64,000 bases of DNA from an uncultured Aquimarina sp. (GCA_947501475.1 CANMWA010000003.1:310001-374000), one strand, 5' to 3'; counted from the stretch's first letter, positions 28,564 through 38,296 are shown. Translations and numbers: made by a program. The notes: generated by a model not told the origin, from the letters alone.

Positions 28564-28579
28564 TAATTTTGCAAAATTA
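28564..28579. promoter_or_regulatory. perfect palindrome with opposed -7 boxes (half-GT5 / panC)
   Basis: TAATTTTGCAAAATTA is a perfect 16-bp palindrome; each half reads as a consensus -7 box (TAATTTTG) on one strand. The minus-strand box fits the half-GT5 gene (start 28529). It could also be an operator for a dimeric regulator controlling both directions. Confidence 0.5.
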
Positions 28580-28610
28580 CGAAAATTTATGCAGTCTGCC
28601 AGTAATATCT

Positions 28611-28618
28611 TATTTTTG
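28611..28618 (+). promoter_or_regulatory. -7 box for panC
   Basis: TATTTTTG, a perfect TAnnTTTG box, lies 22 bp before the panC ATG at 28641. No clear -33 TTG. It implies transcription starts inside the longer open frame, which supports the 28641 start. Confidence 0.45.
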
Positions 28619-28640
28619 CACGCCTTTAAGTTTTATCTCA

Positions 28641-29489
28641 ATGCAAGTACACGAAAAAAGACGAGACATTACAGCCAGTGTTGCAATCTTAAAAAAACAA
28701 AACAAAACCATTGGGTTTGTTCCTACTATGGGGGCATTACACAAAGGACACCTTGCATTAGTAGAAAAGGCAATTAAAGAAAATCATATTGTTATTGTAA
28801 GTGTTTTTGTAAACCCAACACAATTTAATAATACTGATGATTTGGTCAATTATCCCAAAACTTTAGATGCCGATGTAGCGCTTTTATCAAAATTATCAAC
28901 AGATATTATCGTTTTTGCGCCAACTGCAAAAGAAATATATGGAGATCAAATGTCATCTATTGATTATGATTTTGGAGGTATAGAAAATGAAATGGAAGGT
29001 AAATTCCGTTCAGGGCATTTTGACGGTGTAGGAACTGTATTAAAGTATTTATTTACCATTGTATCTCCAACAAAAGCATATTTTGGGGAAAAAGATTTTC
29101 AGCAACTACAAATCGTTAAAAAATTAGTTGAAATTGAAAAAATGTCAGTACAAATTATAGGGTGTCCTATTTATAGAGAAGAAAGTGGTTTAGCCTTAAG
29201 CTCGAGAAACAAAAGGCTTAATGCAGAACAATTTGAAGCATCTCCCTTGATATTCAAAACATTACAACAGGTACAAAAAGACTTTGGCACAAAAAGTGTT
29301 ACTACTATAAACAAATGGGTGTCAGATCAATTCAAAAATAATAACGAATTAGAATTAGAATATTTTGAAATTGCTAAAGCATCTGACCTCAAATCAATCA
29401 AACGAAAACAAAAAGACACTAAATATCGCGCATTTATTGCGGTATTTGCAGGAAAAATAAGACTTATAGATAACATTGCCCTAAACTAA
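28641..29489 (+). CDS. panC: pantothenate synthetase
   Basis: Condenses pantoate with beta-alanine using ATP. About 282 residues: FVPTMGALHKGHLALV (HIGH-like motif), VNPTQFN, GEKDFQQLQIVKKLV and SSRNKRLN (KMSKS-like loop). I start at 28641 (MQVHEKRRDI); an upstream ATG at 28557 would include non-conserved residues and the promoter. panD follows 19 bp downstream, supplying beta-alanine for the same reaction. Confidence 0.97.
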   Translation: MQVHEKRRDITASVAILKKQNKTIGFVPTMGALHKGHLALVEKAIKENHIVIVSVFVNPTQFNNTDDLVNYPKTLDADVALLSKLSTDIIVFAPTAKEIYGDQMSSIDYDFGGIENEMEGKFRSGHFDGVGTVLKYLFTIVSPTKAYFGEKDFQQLQIVKKLVEIEKMSVQIIGCPIYREESGLALSSRNKRLNAEQFEASPLIFKTLQQVQKDFGTKSVTTINKWVSDQFKNNNELELEYFEIAKASDLKSIKRKQKDTKYRAFIAVFAGKIRLIDNIALN

Positions 29490-29508
29490 AAATAACTAAC
29501 TTTGTAAC

Positions 29509-29859
29509 ATGCTTGTACACGTAGTAAAATCAAAAATTCATCGCGTTAAAGTCACTGGTGCTGACCTAAATTATATAGGTAGTATAACCATTGACCAAGA
29601 TTTAATGGATGCTGCCAATATTATTGAAGGAGAAAAAGTACAGATTGTAAATAATAATAACGGAGAGCGATTAGAAACTTATGCTATTCCTGGTCCTAGA
29701 AATAGCGGAGAAATCACATTAAATGGAGCCGCAGCACGAAAAGTAGCAAAAGGAGATGTGCTTATATTAATTACCTATGCTATGATGGATATCGAAGATG
29801 CAAAAAACTTCAAACCAAAACTTCTTTTCCCTAACGAAGAAAACAACTTACTAAAGTAG
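29509..29859 (+). CDS. panD: aspartate 1-decarboxylase precursor
   Basis: 116 residues. Makes beta-alanine; pyruvoyl enzyme formed by self-cleavage at Gly-Ser, visible as YIGSITID (about G24-S25). Also present are [22 protein letters not shown] and [12 protein letters not shown]. Directly downstream of panC and 4 bp before the next gene, so a panC-panD operon. Confidence 0.97.
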   Translation: MLVHVVKSKIHRVKVTGADLNYIGSITIDQDLMDAANIIEGEKVQIVNNNNGERLETYAIPGPRNSGEITLNGAAARKVAKGDVLILITYAMMDIEDAKNFKPKLLFPNEENNLLK

Positions 29860-29863
29860 CATT

Positions 29864-30829
29864 GTGAATCCAAAACTTATAAAATTTCTTAAGATTATAC
29901 TCCCACTTGCGTTGGGAGTTTTTTTAATTTGGTACTCTATCTCCTCTGCCTCTCCTGAAGAACGACAAAAAACACTTCAATATATTTCTGAAGCAGACCC
30001 AAAATGGATTCTCCTATCTATTACTATGGGAATTATCTCTCACCTCTCTAGAGCATATAGATGGAATTTTTTGCTAAAACCTCTTGGTTACTCTACCAAA
30101 CTATCAAATAGTTTTATGGCAGTAATGATTGGGTATTTGGCAAACTTAGGTATCCCAAGATCAGGCGAAATTCTTAGAGGTGGTACTATTTCTACCTATG
30201 AAAATATACCTTTTAAAAAAGCTTTTGGCACGATTATCTCAGAAAGAGTTATTGACCTGCTCATGCTTTTACTTATTACAGCAATTACCTTACTTTTTCA
30301 GTCAAAAGATTTATTAATCTATTTGCAAGAAAAAATTGCTAACCCAATTGTCACTCTTATTGTTTTGGTTGGTTTAATAGCTTCAGGAATCCTATTTCTA
30401 AAGATTATAAAGACTTCAAAAAATCCAATACTTATTAAGTTAAGAGATTTTGGATATGGTATTTTAGAAGGTGTAAAAAGTATTTCAAAAATTAAACAAA
30501 AAGGAGGTTTTATCTTTCATACCATTTTAATATGGTCACTTTATGTAGCCATGTTTTATGTTATCAAATATACTGTCCCAGAAACTTCTTCATTATCTAT
30601 TGGACCTATCTTAGCTACCTTTATTGCTGGTTCAATAGCCATGTCAACAACCAATGGTGGTATTGGAGCATTTCCAATAGCAATAGCAGCTGTTTTATTT
30701 CTGTTTGATGTCGAAAAACCTGCTGGAGAAGCTTTTGGGTGGATCTTATGGGGCTCTCAAACCGCAATAAATATTATCCTTGGCGCGTTATCGTTTTTGT
30801 TTCTCCCAATTGTAAACAGAGAAAAATAA
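29864..30829 (+). CDS. lysylphosphatidylglycerol-synthase-TM / UPF0104 family membrane protein
   Basis: 321 residues with about eight transmembrane segments and the conserved RAYRWNFLL, GYLANLGIPRSGEILRGG and TTNGGIGAFPIAIAAVLF. The start codon is GTG at 29864; the resulting MNPKLIKFLKIILPLALGVFL matches the usual N-terminus of the family. It corresponds to the flippase-like transmembrane half of MprF without the synthase domain. Role is unproven, perhaps lipid translocation. It lies 4 bp after panD, so it shares that transcript. Confidence 0.88.
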   Translation: MNPKLIKFLKIILPLALGVFLIWYSISSASPEERQKTLQYISEADPKWILLSITMGIISHLSRAYRWNFLLKPLGYSTKLSNSFMAVMIGYLANLGIPRSGEILRGGTISTYENIPFKKAFGTIISERVIDLLMLLLITAITLLFQSKDLLIYLQEKIANPIVTLIVLVGLIASGILFLKIIKTSKNPILIKLRDFGYGILEGVKSISKIKQKGGFIFHTILIWSLYVAMFYVIKYTVPETSSLSIGPILATFIAGSIAMSTTNGGIGAFPIAIAAVLFLFDVEKPAGEAFGWILWGSQTAINIILGALSFLFLPIVNREK

Positions 30830-30877
30830 GGAAATAATTTATATATTGTCCCTTGCTTAACCTTAATCCTAGCACTT

Positions 30878-32023
30878 ATGAAAAAAAGTCTAACCCTAAT
30901 TATAGCTTGTCTTTTTACTTTTTCGGGGTATACCCAAGCTATTTATGAATCTTTTAGATCAATAAAATTAGATCAAAATAGAGAGTTAAAAATTCAATTA
31001 CCTCGTAATTACAAAAAAAACGTAGATAAAACCTATCCATTGATTATTGTTCTTGATGGGGATTACTTGTTTGAACCCGTGGCCGGAAATGTAGATTATT
31101 TCTCCTATTGGGAAGACATGCCTGAGTCTATTGTTGTTGGTGTTAATCAACGTAAAACAAAAGTTGATGACTGTAGATACGATGAAGGGCAATACTTACC
31201 TACACTTAAAGGCGCAGCGTTTTTTGAGTTTATAGGGCAAGAATTGCTACCATACCTTAATCAAACGTATCGTACTGCTCAATTAAAAATTATAGTAGGC
31301 CACGATTATACAGGTAATTTTATGAATTACTTTTTATTCAAGGATAACCCAATTTTTCAAGGGTATATCTGTTTAAGTCCAGAATTAGCACCACCTATGG
31401 CAGAGCGAATTTCTCAAAAATTAGGTTCTTCTTCAGATATATGGTATTACCTGGCTACTGCCACTAATGATGCCGAAGGGATTAAAAATAGCGTTAGAGA
31501 TTTGGACGAAAAAATAAAAGGGATTGATAATCCCGACACGCATTATTTCTTTGATGATTTTGATGAGTCCTCTCACTATACTCTTGTGGGAAGAGGAATT
31601 CCGAAAGCTCTAGAAGCTATTTTTGAAATGTATCGCCCAATAAGCAAAAAAACATATAAAGAAGTCATCTTACCTCTTGAAACATCTGCATATGATTATC
31701 TTGTAGATATGTATAAAACCACAGAGCAATTGTATGGCATAAAACGTCAAATACGAGTAAACGACTTTATTGCTATATCAACAGCTATCGAAAAAAATAA
31801 AAAATGGGAAGACTTAGAATCATTAGGTAAACTTGCCATCAAAGAACATCCTGATACGATGTTGGGGCATTACTATCTAGCCATGTTCTACGAGCAAACA
31901 GGAGAGCCTAAAAAAGCTATGAGATCCTATGAGAATGGATTTCAACTATCCGAAATTGCCTTCTTAACAAAAGATTATATGCTCGATAAAGTAAATAAAA
32001 TAAAAGAAGATTTTGGTTGGTAA
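30878..32023 (+). CDS. secreted esterase-D-like alpha/beta-hydrolase with Asp at the nucleophile site
   Basis: 381 residues with signal peptide (LTLIIACLFTFSGYTQA). The fold follows the esterase-D family: PLIIVLDGDYLFEPV, EFIGQELLPYLNQTYRT, and a nucleophile elbow at KIIVGHDYTGNF. In active esterases the elbow reads GHSxGG; here Ser is replaced by Asp (GHDYTGN). A possible histidine is in ESSHYTLVGRGIP. The C-terminal ~100 residues (LGHYYLAMFYEQTGEPKKAM) look TPR-like. Either an Asp-nucleophile hydrolase or a binding protein. Last gene before a strong terminator; follows the panCD-UPF0104 genes by 48 bp. Confidence 0.8.
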   Translation: MKKSLTLIIACLFTFSGYTQAIYESFRSIKLDQNRELKIQLPRNYKKNVDKTYPLIIVLDGDYLFEPVAGNVDYFSYWEDMPESIVVGVNQRKTKVDDCRYDEGQYLPTLKGAAFFEFIGQELLPYLNQTYRTAQLKIIVGHDYTGNFMNYFLFKDNPIFQGYICLSPELAPPMAERISQKLGSSSDIWYYLATATNDAEGIKNSVRDLDEKIKGIDNPDTHYFFDDFDESSHYTLVGRGIPKALEAIFEMYRPISKKTYKEVILPLETSAYDYLVDMYKTTEQLYGIKRQIRVNDFIAISTAIEKNKKWEDLESLGKLAIKEHPDTMLGHYYLAMFYEQTGEPKKAMRSYENGFQLSEIAFLTKDYMLDKVNKIKEDFGW

Positions 32024-32042
32024 ATTTTCCAATACATAAAAT

Positions 32043-32070
32043 AAAAAGATCCCTAAAAGGGATCTTTTTT
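32043..32070 (+). terminator. intrinsic terminator after the hydrolase gene
   Basis: AAAAAGATCCC and GGGATCTTTTTTT form an 11-bp stem with a 5-nt loop and a T-run, 20 bp after the stop at 32023. Confidence 0.92.
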
Positions 32071-32132
32071 TATACATTACATTTCAGTTTTAAATCTAAA
32101 TAATAGTACTTTTACGTTTCATCATTTTTTTT

Positions 32133-33500
32133 ATGGCCAAAACCAAAACTGTTTTCTTCTGTCAAAATTGCGGAGCTCAATATGCCAAATGGCAAGGACA
32201 GTGCTCATCTTGTAAAGAATGGAATACCATAGCTGAAGAAGTTGTGCAAAAGGCAGAAAAAAGTGATTGGAAAAATGCAACATCTACTCCCAAAATTAAC
32301 AAAGCGGCCAAACCACTTCGTATTTCAGAAATCGATACCAGTCAAGAAGCAAGATACAATACCGATGATGCCGAACTTAATCGGGTACTTGGCGGCGGAC
32401 TTGTTCCCGGTTCTCTAACGCTTTTGGGAGGTGAGCCTGGCATAGGCAAAAGTACATTGTTGCTTCAGATCAGTCTTAAATTACCATATAAAACGCTATA
32501 TGTTTCGGGAGAAGAAAGTCAAAAACAGATCAAAATGCGTGCAGAACGCATTCAATCAAAGACTGACAATTGTTTTATTCTTACTGAAACTAAAACTCAA
32601 AATATATTCAGGCAAATTGAAGCTACCGAACCAGATATTGTTATTATAGATTCTATACAAACACTACATAGTGATTATATCGAGAGTAGCGCCGGAAGCA
32701 TTTCGCAAATACGAGAATGCACTACAGAATTGATCAAATTTGCCAAAGAAACAGCAACGCCTGTTATCCTTATTGGTCATATTACCAAAGACGGCAATAT
32801 TGCAGGTCCAAAAATTCTGGAACATATGGTCGATACTGTATTGCAATTTGAAGGTGATCGCAACCATGTGTATCGCATTTTACGTGCCTTAAAAAATCGA
32901 TTTGGTTCTACGTCAGAACTTGGTATATACGAAATGCAAGGAAGTGGCTTACGAGAGGTTAATAATCCTAGTGAGATTTTAATCTCCAAAAAAGATGAAG
33001 AATTAAGTGGTACCGCTATTGCTTCTACCCTAGAAGGTATGCGCCCGCTCATGATCGAAATACAGGCATTAGTGAGCACTGCTGTCTATGGAACCCCTCA
33101 ACGTAGTGCTACAGGATATAACCTGAAACGTCTAAACATGATCCTGGCTGTTTTAGAAAAACGCGCTGGTTTTCGACTAGGAGCAAAGGATGTTTTTTTA
33201 AATATTACTGGTGGGATATCGGTAGATGATCCTGCTATAGATCTTGCTGTAGTAGCCGCTATATTATCGTCTAGTGAAGATATTGCTATACCAAAAGATT
33301 ATTGTTTTGCCGCCGAAGTTGGTCTGGCAGGAGAAATACGCCCTGTAACCAAAGTAGAGCAGCGTATACAAGAAGCAGAGAAACTAGGTTTCTCTACTAT
33401 CTTTGTTTCAAAATACAATAAAATATCATTACAAAACACCAAAATTAAAATTCAGCTTGTTGCTAAAATTGAAGATGTTGTTGAATATCTTTTTGGATAA
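32133..33500 (+). CDS. radA: DNA repair protein RadA/Sms
   Basis: 455 residues. RecA-like branch-migration ATPase: N-terminal C4 zinc finger (FFCQNCGAQYAKWQGQCSSC), Walker A GGEPGIGKST, the RadA-specific KNRFG motif (ALKNRFGSTSELG), and a C-terminal Lon-protease-like domain ending in VEYLFG. Length normal. Single-gene unit after a terminator; the aldo/keto reductase converges on it with an 8-bp gap. Confidence 0.97.
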   Translation: MAKTKTVFFCQNCGAQYAKWQGQCSSCKEWNTIAEEVVQKAEKSDWKNATSTPKINKAAKPLRISEIDTSQEARYNTDDAELNRVLGGGLVPGSLTLLGGEPGIGKSTLLLQISLKLPYKTLYVSGEESQKQIKMRAERIQSKTDNCFILTETKTQNIFRQIEATEPDIVIIDSIQTLHSDYIESSAGSISQIRECTTELIKFAKETATPVILIGHITKDGNIAGPKILEHMVDTVLQFEGDRNHVYRILRALKNRFGSTSELGIYEMQGSGLREVNNPSEILISKKDEELSGTAIASTLEGMRPLMIEIQALVSTAVYGTPQRSATGYNLKRLNMILAVLEKRAGFRLGAKDVFLNITGGISVDDPAIDLAVVAAILSSSEDIAIPKDYCFAAEVGLAGEIRPVTKVEQRIQEAEKLGFSTIFVSKYNKISLQNTKIKIQLVAKIEDVVEYLFG

Positions 33501-33508
33501 CCCTATAA

Positions 33509-34540
33509 TTAAGGTGCCGGATTAGGAATATTTTCATGTACCGCTTCAATTTCTTTTAAAATCTCATCAGAAAGTGTGAGGTTAACACTATCAATATTTT
33601 CTGTAAGTTGTTCAAGACTTGTTGCTCCAATAATATTACTTGTTACAAAAGAGCGATCGGTAACAAATGCCAATGCCATTTGAGTTAAACTAATATTGTG
33701 TTTTTTGGCAATGTTATTATAAGCACGAGTTGCTTCAAATGAGTTTTCATTATGATATCTGGCAAACTGCGGAAACAAGGTTACTCTTGCATTTTTAGGC
33801 ATTTCATCAAGATATTTGCCTGTTAACTGTCCAAAACCAAGAGGAGAGTAGGGTAAATGCCCTATATTTTCGCGATGTAAAACTTCGGAAAGACCAACTT
33901 CATCCTTTCTATTTAATAAATTATATGGGTTCTGAATTGTAATCATTTTTGGCGCTCCTTTTCGAGCCTCTTCGGCATATCTCATCATACCATAAGCAGT
34001 TTCATTAGACGCACCGATCTGTCTAATTTTTCCTTCTTTGATAAAATCCTGAAGATAACCTAACACCTCATTAAAGTTATCTTGCCATTTTTCTGCTTCA
34101 TCATGTTGGTATCCTCGCACACCAAAAAAATTAGTATTTCGCTCTGGCCAATGCAACTGATATAAATCAATATAATCTGTTTGCAAGCGTTGTAAGCTTT
34201 TATCTATCGCATCTGTAAACTCTGCTTTAGTAAAACCACCAGTACGGATATGTTTTACAAAATCTCTGGGCCCAACAATTTTTGTAGCAATTACCACATC
34301 ATCTCGTTTCCCTGTTTTTTTAAGCCAAGTTCCTATTATTTTCTCAGTACTACCTTGGGTATCTTTATTTGCTGGTACAGAATACAACTCTGCTGTATCT
34401 ATAAAATTAACCCCTTTATCAATTGCATAATCTAATTGTTGATGGCCTTCTTTTTCGGTGTTTTGTTCTCCCCAGGTCATACTGCCCAGGCATATTTTAC
34501 TTACTTTGATGTCTGTTCCTGGTAATGTGGTATATCTCAT
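33509..34540 (-). CDS. aldo/keto reductase (Tas-like)
   Basis: 343 residues, NADP-dependent oxidoreductase TIM barrel. Catalytic tetrad can be read: Asp and Tyr in FIDTAELYS, Lys in VVIATKIVG, His in YQLHWPER. The GxxxWGEQN-type start and length resemble Tas/YajO. Substrate unknown. Stand-alone minus-strand gene; its stop lies 8 bp from the radA stop, so the two converge without space for a separate terminator. Confidence 0.92.
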   Translation of the reverse strand: MRYTTLPGTDIKVSKICLGSMTWGEQNTEKEGHQQLDYAIDKGVNFIDTAELYSVPANKDTQGSTEKIIGTWLKKTGKRDDVVIATKIVGPRDFVKHIRTGGFTKAEFTDAIDKSLQRLQTDYIDLYQLHWPERNTNFFGVRGYQHDEAEKWQDNFNEVLGYLQDFIKEGKIRQIGASNETAYGMMRYAEEARKGAPKMITIQNPYNLLNRKDEVGLSEVLHRENIGHLPYSPLGFGQLTGKYLDEMPKNARVTLFPQFARYHNENSFEATRAYNNIAKKHNISLTQMALAFVTDRSFVTSNIIGATSLEQLTENIDSVNLTLSDEILKEIEAVHENIPNPAP

Positions 34541-34661
34541 TCTTTGATAGTCGTTCTAATTAATTATTGCTTTCAAAAGTAGAAACTCTGCGCTTAAACT
34601 ACTATAAAAATTGTTTATAATTAAAGAGATCGTTGTAGAAAAAATTATATCTATTCAAAAA

Positions 34662-34696
34662 AAACGGATATGACTACCCCATTGCCATATCCGTTT
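34662..34696 (-). terminator. intrinsic terminator after the TPR-CHAT gene
   Basis: AAACGGATATG and CATATCCGTTT form an 11-bp stem with a 13-nt loop; minus-strand transcripts run into eight T residues. The remainder of the 34541-34848 gap shows no gene. Confidence 0.82.
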
Positions 34697-34848
34697 CACA
34701 CAACTAACCAACCAAAAATTAAGTCCTCCAACATCCAACAATTCAATTTTGTTATTGGTTTATCCAAATGTAAAATGAGATCGCCATTTATAAAACAAAG
34801 AATGAGGGAGCTATATACTTGAGTTAGTAAAGTGGATTTTTGTGGATA

Positions 34849-37800
34849 TTATTTTGCTTTTCTAGTTCTAAATATAAACACTGAAAATAAAATAAGTAAA
34901 AAGGCTAACCCCAAGATCCAATATAATAATGAATTGCTCTTAAATTGAATAGGGGCCGAATCCCCCACCAAATAAAATCCACCCCAATAAAAAGGGTGTG
35001 TACGATTTTTCTTAGCAGTATGTAGGTATTGTAATTTGGCTTGCTGCAATGCTTTGGCCTTGTTCATTCCTTCTTTAAGGTTAGTATAGAAATATTTCAT
35101 TAACTCTGGCGTGGTTTGATCAGATACCTCCCAACTGGTAAGCAAAAGGCTTTTGGTTCCCGCATATTGAAATGCAGTACCTAAGCTCATAATTCCTTCT
35201 CCTTTTGCAATTTTACCCATCCCTGTATTACAGGCACTAAGGACAGTGAGTTCTGCCGGAATATCCAGTGCAAATAATTCATGACTATATAAAAAATTAT
35301 CTTCTATAGTATCCTTGCTTTTGGTAAAATAAAGTTTCGAGTTTTCTGGATGCTCATTATCTACTTCTCCATGTAAAGCCAGATGTAATATATTATACTG
35401 ATTTGCATTTTTCTTAAAATTTGCTTCTATAGCTTGAGAGCCAAAATAGTATTGCCCATCAATGATATCAGAAATTGCCATAATTTCTTTACGCGTACCT
35501 GGCAGATCATCTCCTGTATCCCTAAGCGTAGCAAAACTCATTATTGTGCTATCTTTGGTTTGAGTGCTATCAGAAAACGAAAAAGCAAGACACTCTTGTA
35601 ATGTTTTAGATTGTATCTCACTTTTAAAATGAGTAAATAATAGATTTGCCGAATTTGCATAGGTGACAGCATAATCTTTTAACAAATAGGATAAGACTGT
35701 AGGATTATTAGAGTCATCATTTTGAGTAAGCAATAACTCAAAATTAAGATGCCATAACGGTCCATCTGGGATAATGATAAGTTCGTCTCCTGCTAAATTA
35801 CTTTTTATAGGGTTTATTAATTCATTATAAAGCGTGTGTGCAGATTCTTTATACGTTCTTAAATCTTTACTAGTTATCGCTTTTTTAAATTGTTCTATTT
35901 TGTTTGTAAGACTAAAAGTTGATAATTCTTTTACCTTAATCGTGTTTTTGGTAATTATAAAAGCATAGGTTGTACTATCTGAAGTAAAAAACTCTAACAA
36001 AGTAGTTTTATCATTTAGGTTTTTTTGAATATCGGCTACGCTTATAACATTATTTTGATATTTTGCTTGAAAATATTTAGGGTATTTTTTTTCTAACACC
36101 AGTAGTAATGAATCTTGTTTTCGATTAAGGTTAAAAAGCTCATTTTCAAACTCTTTTATTTTTGTAGTATCGATAGTATTTTTTTTCGATTTTTCACCTG
36201 TTATTTGTGATTGATAAAATGCACGATCTGTCTTTATTTCTTTCTCTAAGGCTATAATCCCCTTAGGTAATCCTCCAAAACTTCTGGCGGTAGACTCATT
36301 AAGTAATTCTTTTAAAGTATTAGCCTTGCTCTTTTCAGCATAATATAATGTGTATTCTAGTGACTTCTCATTTTCAAATAAAAGATGAGTTGCTATTGCA
36401 TCTTGGTATACTTCTTTTGCTTTTTTGGAAAATGATATTTTATCTTGGTAATTTTTATACGATTGTCTAATATAATCGATAAGAACATTTGCTTGCTCAT
36501 ATATTTCTTTACTTTGTTTAAGATCAAGTAGTCTCTTACTTTCTAAATATTTTAATTTTAATGTTTTTGCCTTTCCTTGAAGGGTTTCTAACAAGAGTTT
36601 TAAATTATAATATTTACTTGGATCAAAAATCCCTTTATCTTTTTTATCATTATAATTTTTAATATTAGTTACAATTGCCTCATTAAAATAAGTAATAGCC
36701 TTGTCATAATCTCTTTGTTGTCTATATATGTTTCCTAATTGATTTAATACTTGTAAAGTAGGAGGTGAATTTTTTCCATATTCATTTTCCAAAATTTCCA
36801 ACCCTTTTCGAGAACTTTCTATAGACTTATCAAAAATTCTTTTTTCTAAATAAAAATTTGCAAGGTTTATATAAGCTCTTGAGAATTCATAATTATTCTT
36901 CTCAGAAATCTCATTGTATATGGCAATTCCTTTTAGATGACATTCTAACCCTTTCTTATAATCTTTTTTATGTGTATAAACATTACCTATATTACCATAT
37001 AAAGTAGCTACTCCCTCATGATTCTCTCCATACTTTTCTTTATAAATTCTTAATGCTTTCTTATAATAGAACAGTGATTTTTCATAATCCTCTTTATTCT
37101 CCATTACCACAGCAATATTCCAATAGCAAGTTCCAACATCTGGTTGGTTCTGGTCATAAATTTTCAAAGCCATATCCAAGCTTTTTTTGTTATATTCTAA
37201 TGCTGCATCATGTTCTCCTTTATCTGAAAATAGAGTGCCAATATTATTGTACGTTGCAAATAATGGATATATATCTTCTTCTTTTTCAAAAATTGGCATC
37301 GCTTTTTGATAATATTGTAATGCTTTATTATGTTGATTCAAATCATGATAAATTATCCCAATATTAAAATAATTGTATCCTAAGTTTATATTATTTTCTG
37401 TGTTACTACTGTAAATAATTTCTAAATTCTTTTTGTAATAGTCCAAAGCAGTATGGTACTTCCCCATTTGGCTATAAATATTACCAATATTATTATATTC
37501 TCTTCCTGTTTTTTCATGATTTACCCCAAAGTTTTTAATAAAAAAATCTAATGCTTTCTTCTGATAAGAAAGTCCATTTTGAAACTCAGAAAGATAACGA
37601 TAGGTTATCCCTAAATTACTATATGTCACTCCTATTTCTTGGTGATTATCTGAAAATATCTTTTTTTTGAAATCTAGAGATTTCTTAAAATACATTAAAG
37701 CCTTTTCATATCTAAACGTCCTTAAATAATAAGTTCCAATATTATCATAAGCATATGCTCTTTCTTTATTTTCTTCATTCAAATATTGATCACTAATCTC

Positions 37801-38109
37801 TAGTGCTTTCTTAGCATTAAAAAATGATTCTTTAAATTTTCTTTTTCTCCACTGATTTTCAGAAATTTTATTGTAACAATTAGCTACTTTTTCCCAAACC
37901 ATAGCTTTTTGATACATTGGTAATGCTTTTGTAAAATAATCAATAGAGGCATCATGTTTCCTTTCTATTAATAAAGAATCTGCTTTTTGATAATATTGAA
38001 AAGCAAGAAGAGTATCTTTTTGTGTCTGTGCAGTGACAACATGAAACGAGATCAAGAAAAAAATGAGCCTTAAATAGGCTGTCAAAAAGAATGGTTGTAT
38101 TGGTTTCAT
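34849..38109 (-). CDS. exported TPR-repeat protein with CHAT (caspase-like) domain
   Basis: 1086 residues. N-terminal signal peptide (about 1-27), then a long tetratricopeptide array (about 40-480, recurring GN(I)Y-x-x-x-x-xY-x-A-x-x-Y-x-K-A units), a coiled helical linker, and a CHAT domain (about 740-1055) with the caspase-type dyad H913 in LALHGEVDNE and C960 in LSACNTGMG, followed by SLGTAFQYAGTKSLLLTSWEV. One C-terminal transmembrane helix (about 1062-1080) precedes a basic tail. The peptidase would face outside the cytoplasm. Stand-alone gene; target unknown. TPR-CHAT fusions are common, so the fold assignment is firm and the role open. Confidence 0.92.
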   Translation of the reverse strand: MKPIQPFFLTAYLRLIFFLISFHVVTAQTQKDTLLAFQYYQKADSLLIERKHDASIDYFTKALPMYQKAMVWEKVANCYNKISENQWRKRKFKESFFNAKKALEISDQYLNEENKERAYAYDNIGTYYLRTFRYEKALMYFKKSLDFKKKIFSDNHQEIGVTYSNLGITYRYLSEFQNGLSYQKKALDFFIKNFGVNHEKTGREYNNIGNIYSQMGKYHTALDYYKKNLEIIYSSNTENNINLGYNYFNIGIIYHDLNQHNKALQYYQKAMPIFEKEEDIYPLFATYNNIGTLFSDKGEHDAALEYNKKSLDMALKIYDQNQPDVGTCYWNIAVVMENKEDYEKSLFYYKKALRIYKEKYGENHEGVATLYGNIGNVYTHKKDYKKGLECHLKGIAIYNEISEKNNYEFSRAYINLANFYLEKRIFDKSIESSRKGLEILENEYGKNSPPTLQVLNQLGNIYRQQRDYDKAITYFNEAIVTNIKNYNDKKDKGIFDPSKYYNLKLLLETLQGKAKTLKLKYLESKRLLDLKQSKEIYEQANVLIDYIRQSYKNYQDKISFSKKAKEVYQDAIATHLLFENEKSLEYTLYYAEKSKANTLKELLNESTARSFGGLPKGIIALEKEIKTDRAFYQSQITGEKSKKNTIDTTKIKEFENELFNLNRKQDSLLLVLEKKYPKYFQAKYQNNVISVADIQKNLNDKTTLLEFFTSDSTTYAFIITKNTIKVKELSTFSLTNKIEQFKKAITSKDLRTYKESAHTLYNELINPIKSNLAGDELIIIPDGPLWHLNFELLLTQNDDSNNPTVLSYLLKDYAVTYANSANLLFTHFKSEIQSKTLQECLAFSFSDSTQTKDSTIMSFATLRDTGDDLPGTRKEIMAISDIIDGQYYFGSQAIEANFKKNANQYNILHLALHGEVDNEHPENSKLYFTKSKDTIEDNFLYSHELFALDIPAELTVLSACNTGMGKIAKGEGIMSLGTAFQYAGTKSLLLTSWEVSDQTTPELMKYFYTNLKEGMNKAKALQQAKLQYLHTAKKNRTHPFYWGGFYLVGDSAPIQFKSNSLLYWILGLAFLLILFSVFIFRTRKAK

Positions 38110-38179
38110 AAGAGAGTAAAACGTATAATAGTGTATTGCAAAGAAAATAAAAATGTTACCGTTATAACCAAAGAATCCG

Positions 38180-38280
38180 TTTAAAAGTATTCACTCCGAG
38201 AGGAGTGAAGGAATCTTTTAAATTTAAGATGCTGATAAGCGAATTGCTTCAAAATTAAAATTTTTCGCAATGACAGTCTC
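38180..38280. repeat. degenerate hairpin repeat (REP-like)
   Basis: TTTAAAAG (38180) pairs with CTTTTAAA (38215-38222) around an inner perfect hairpin TTCACTCC-GAGA-GGAGTGAA. A second part (GCGAATTGCTTC to TTCGCAATGACAG, 38238-38275) resembles the TGTCATTGCGA...GAAGCAATC type of flavobacterial extragenic repeat. It occupies the gap downstream of a possible gene fragment and upstream of the TPR-CHAT gene. Confidence 0.6.
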
Positions 38281-38296
38281 TTTGGTATTTCGAATA

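Noticed and set aside
28442..28777. Plus-strand open frames at the start of panC and the half-GT5 gene
   Set aside because: They overlap the promoter region and lie out of frame with panC; no family resemblance.
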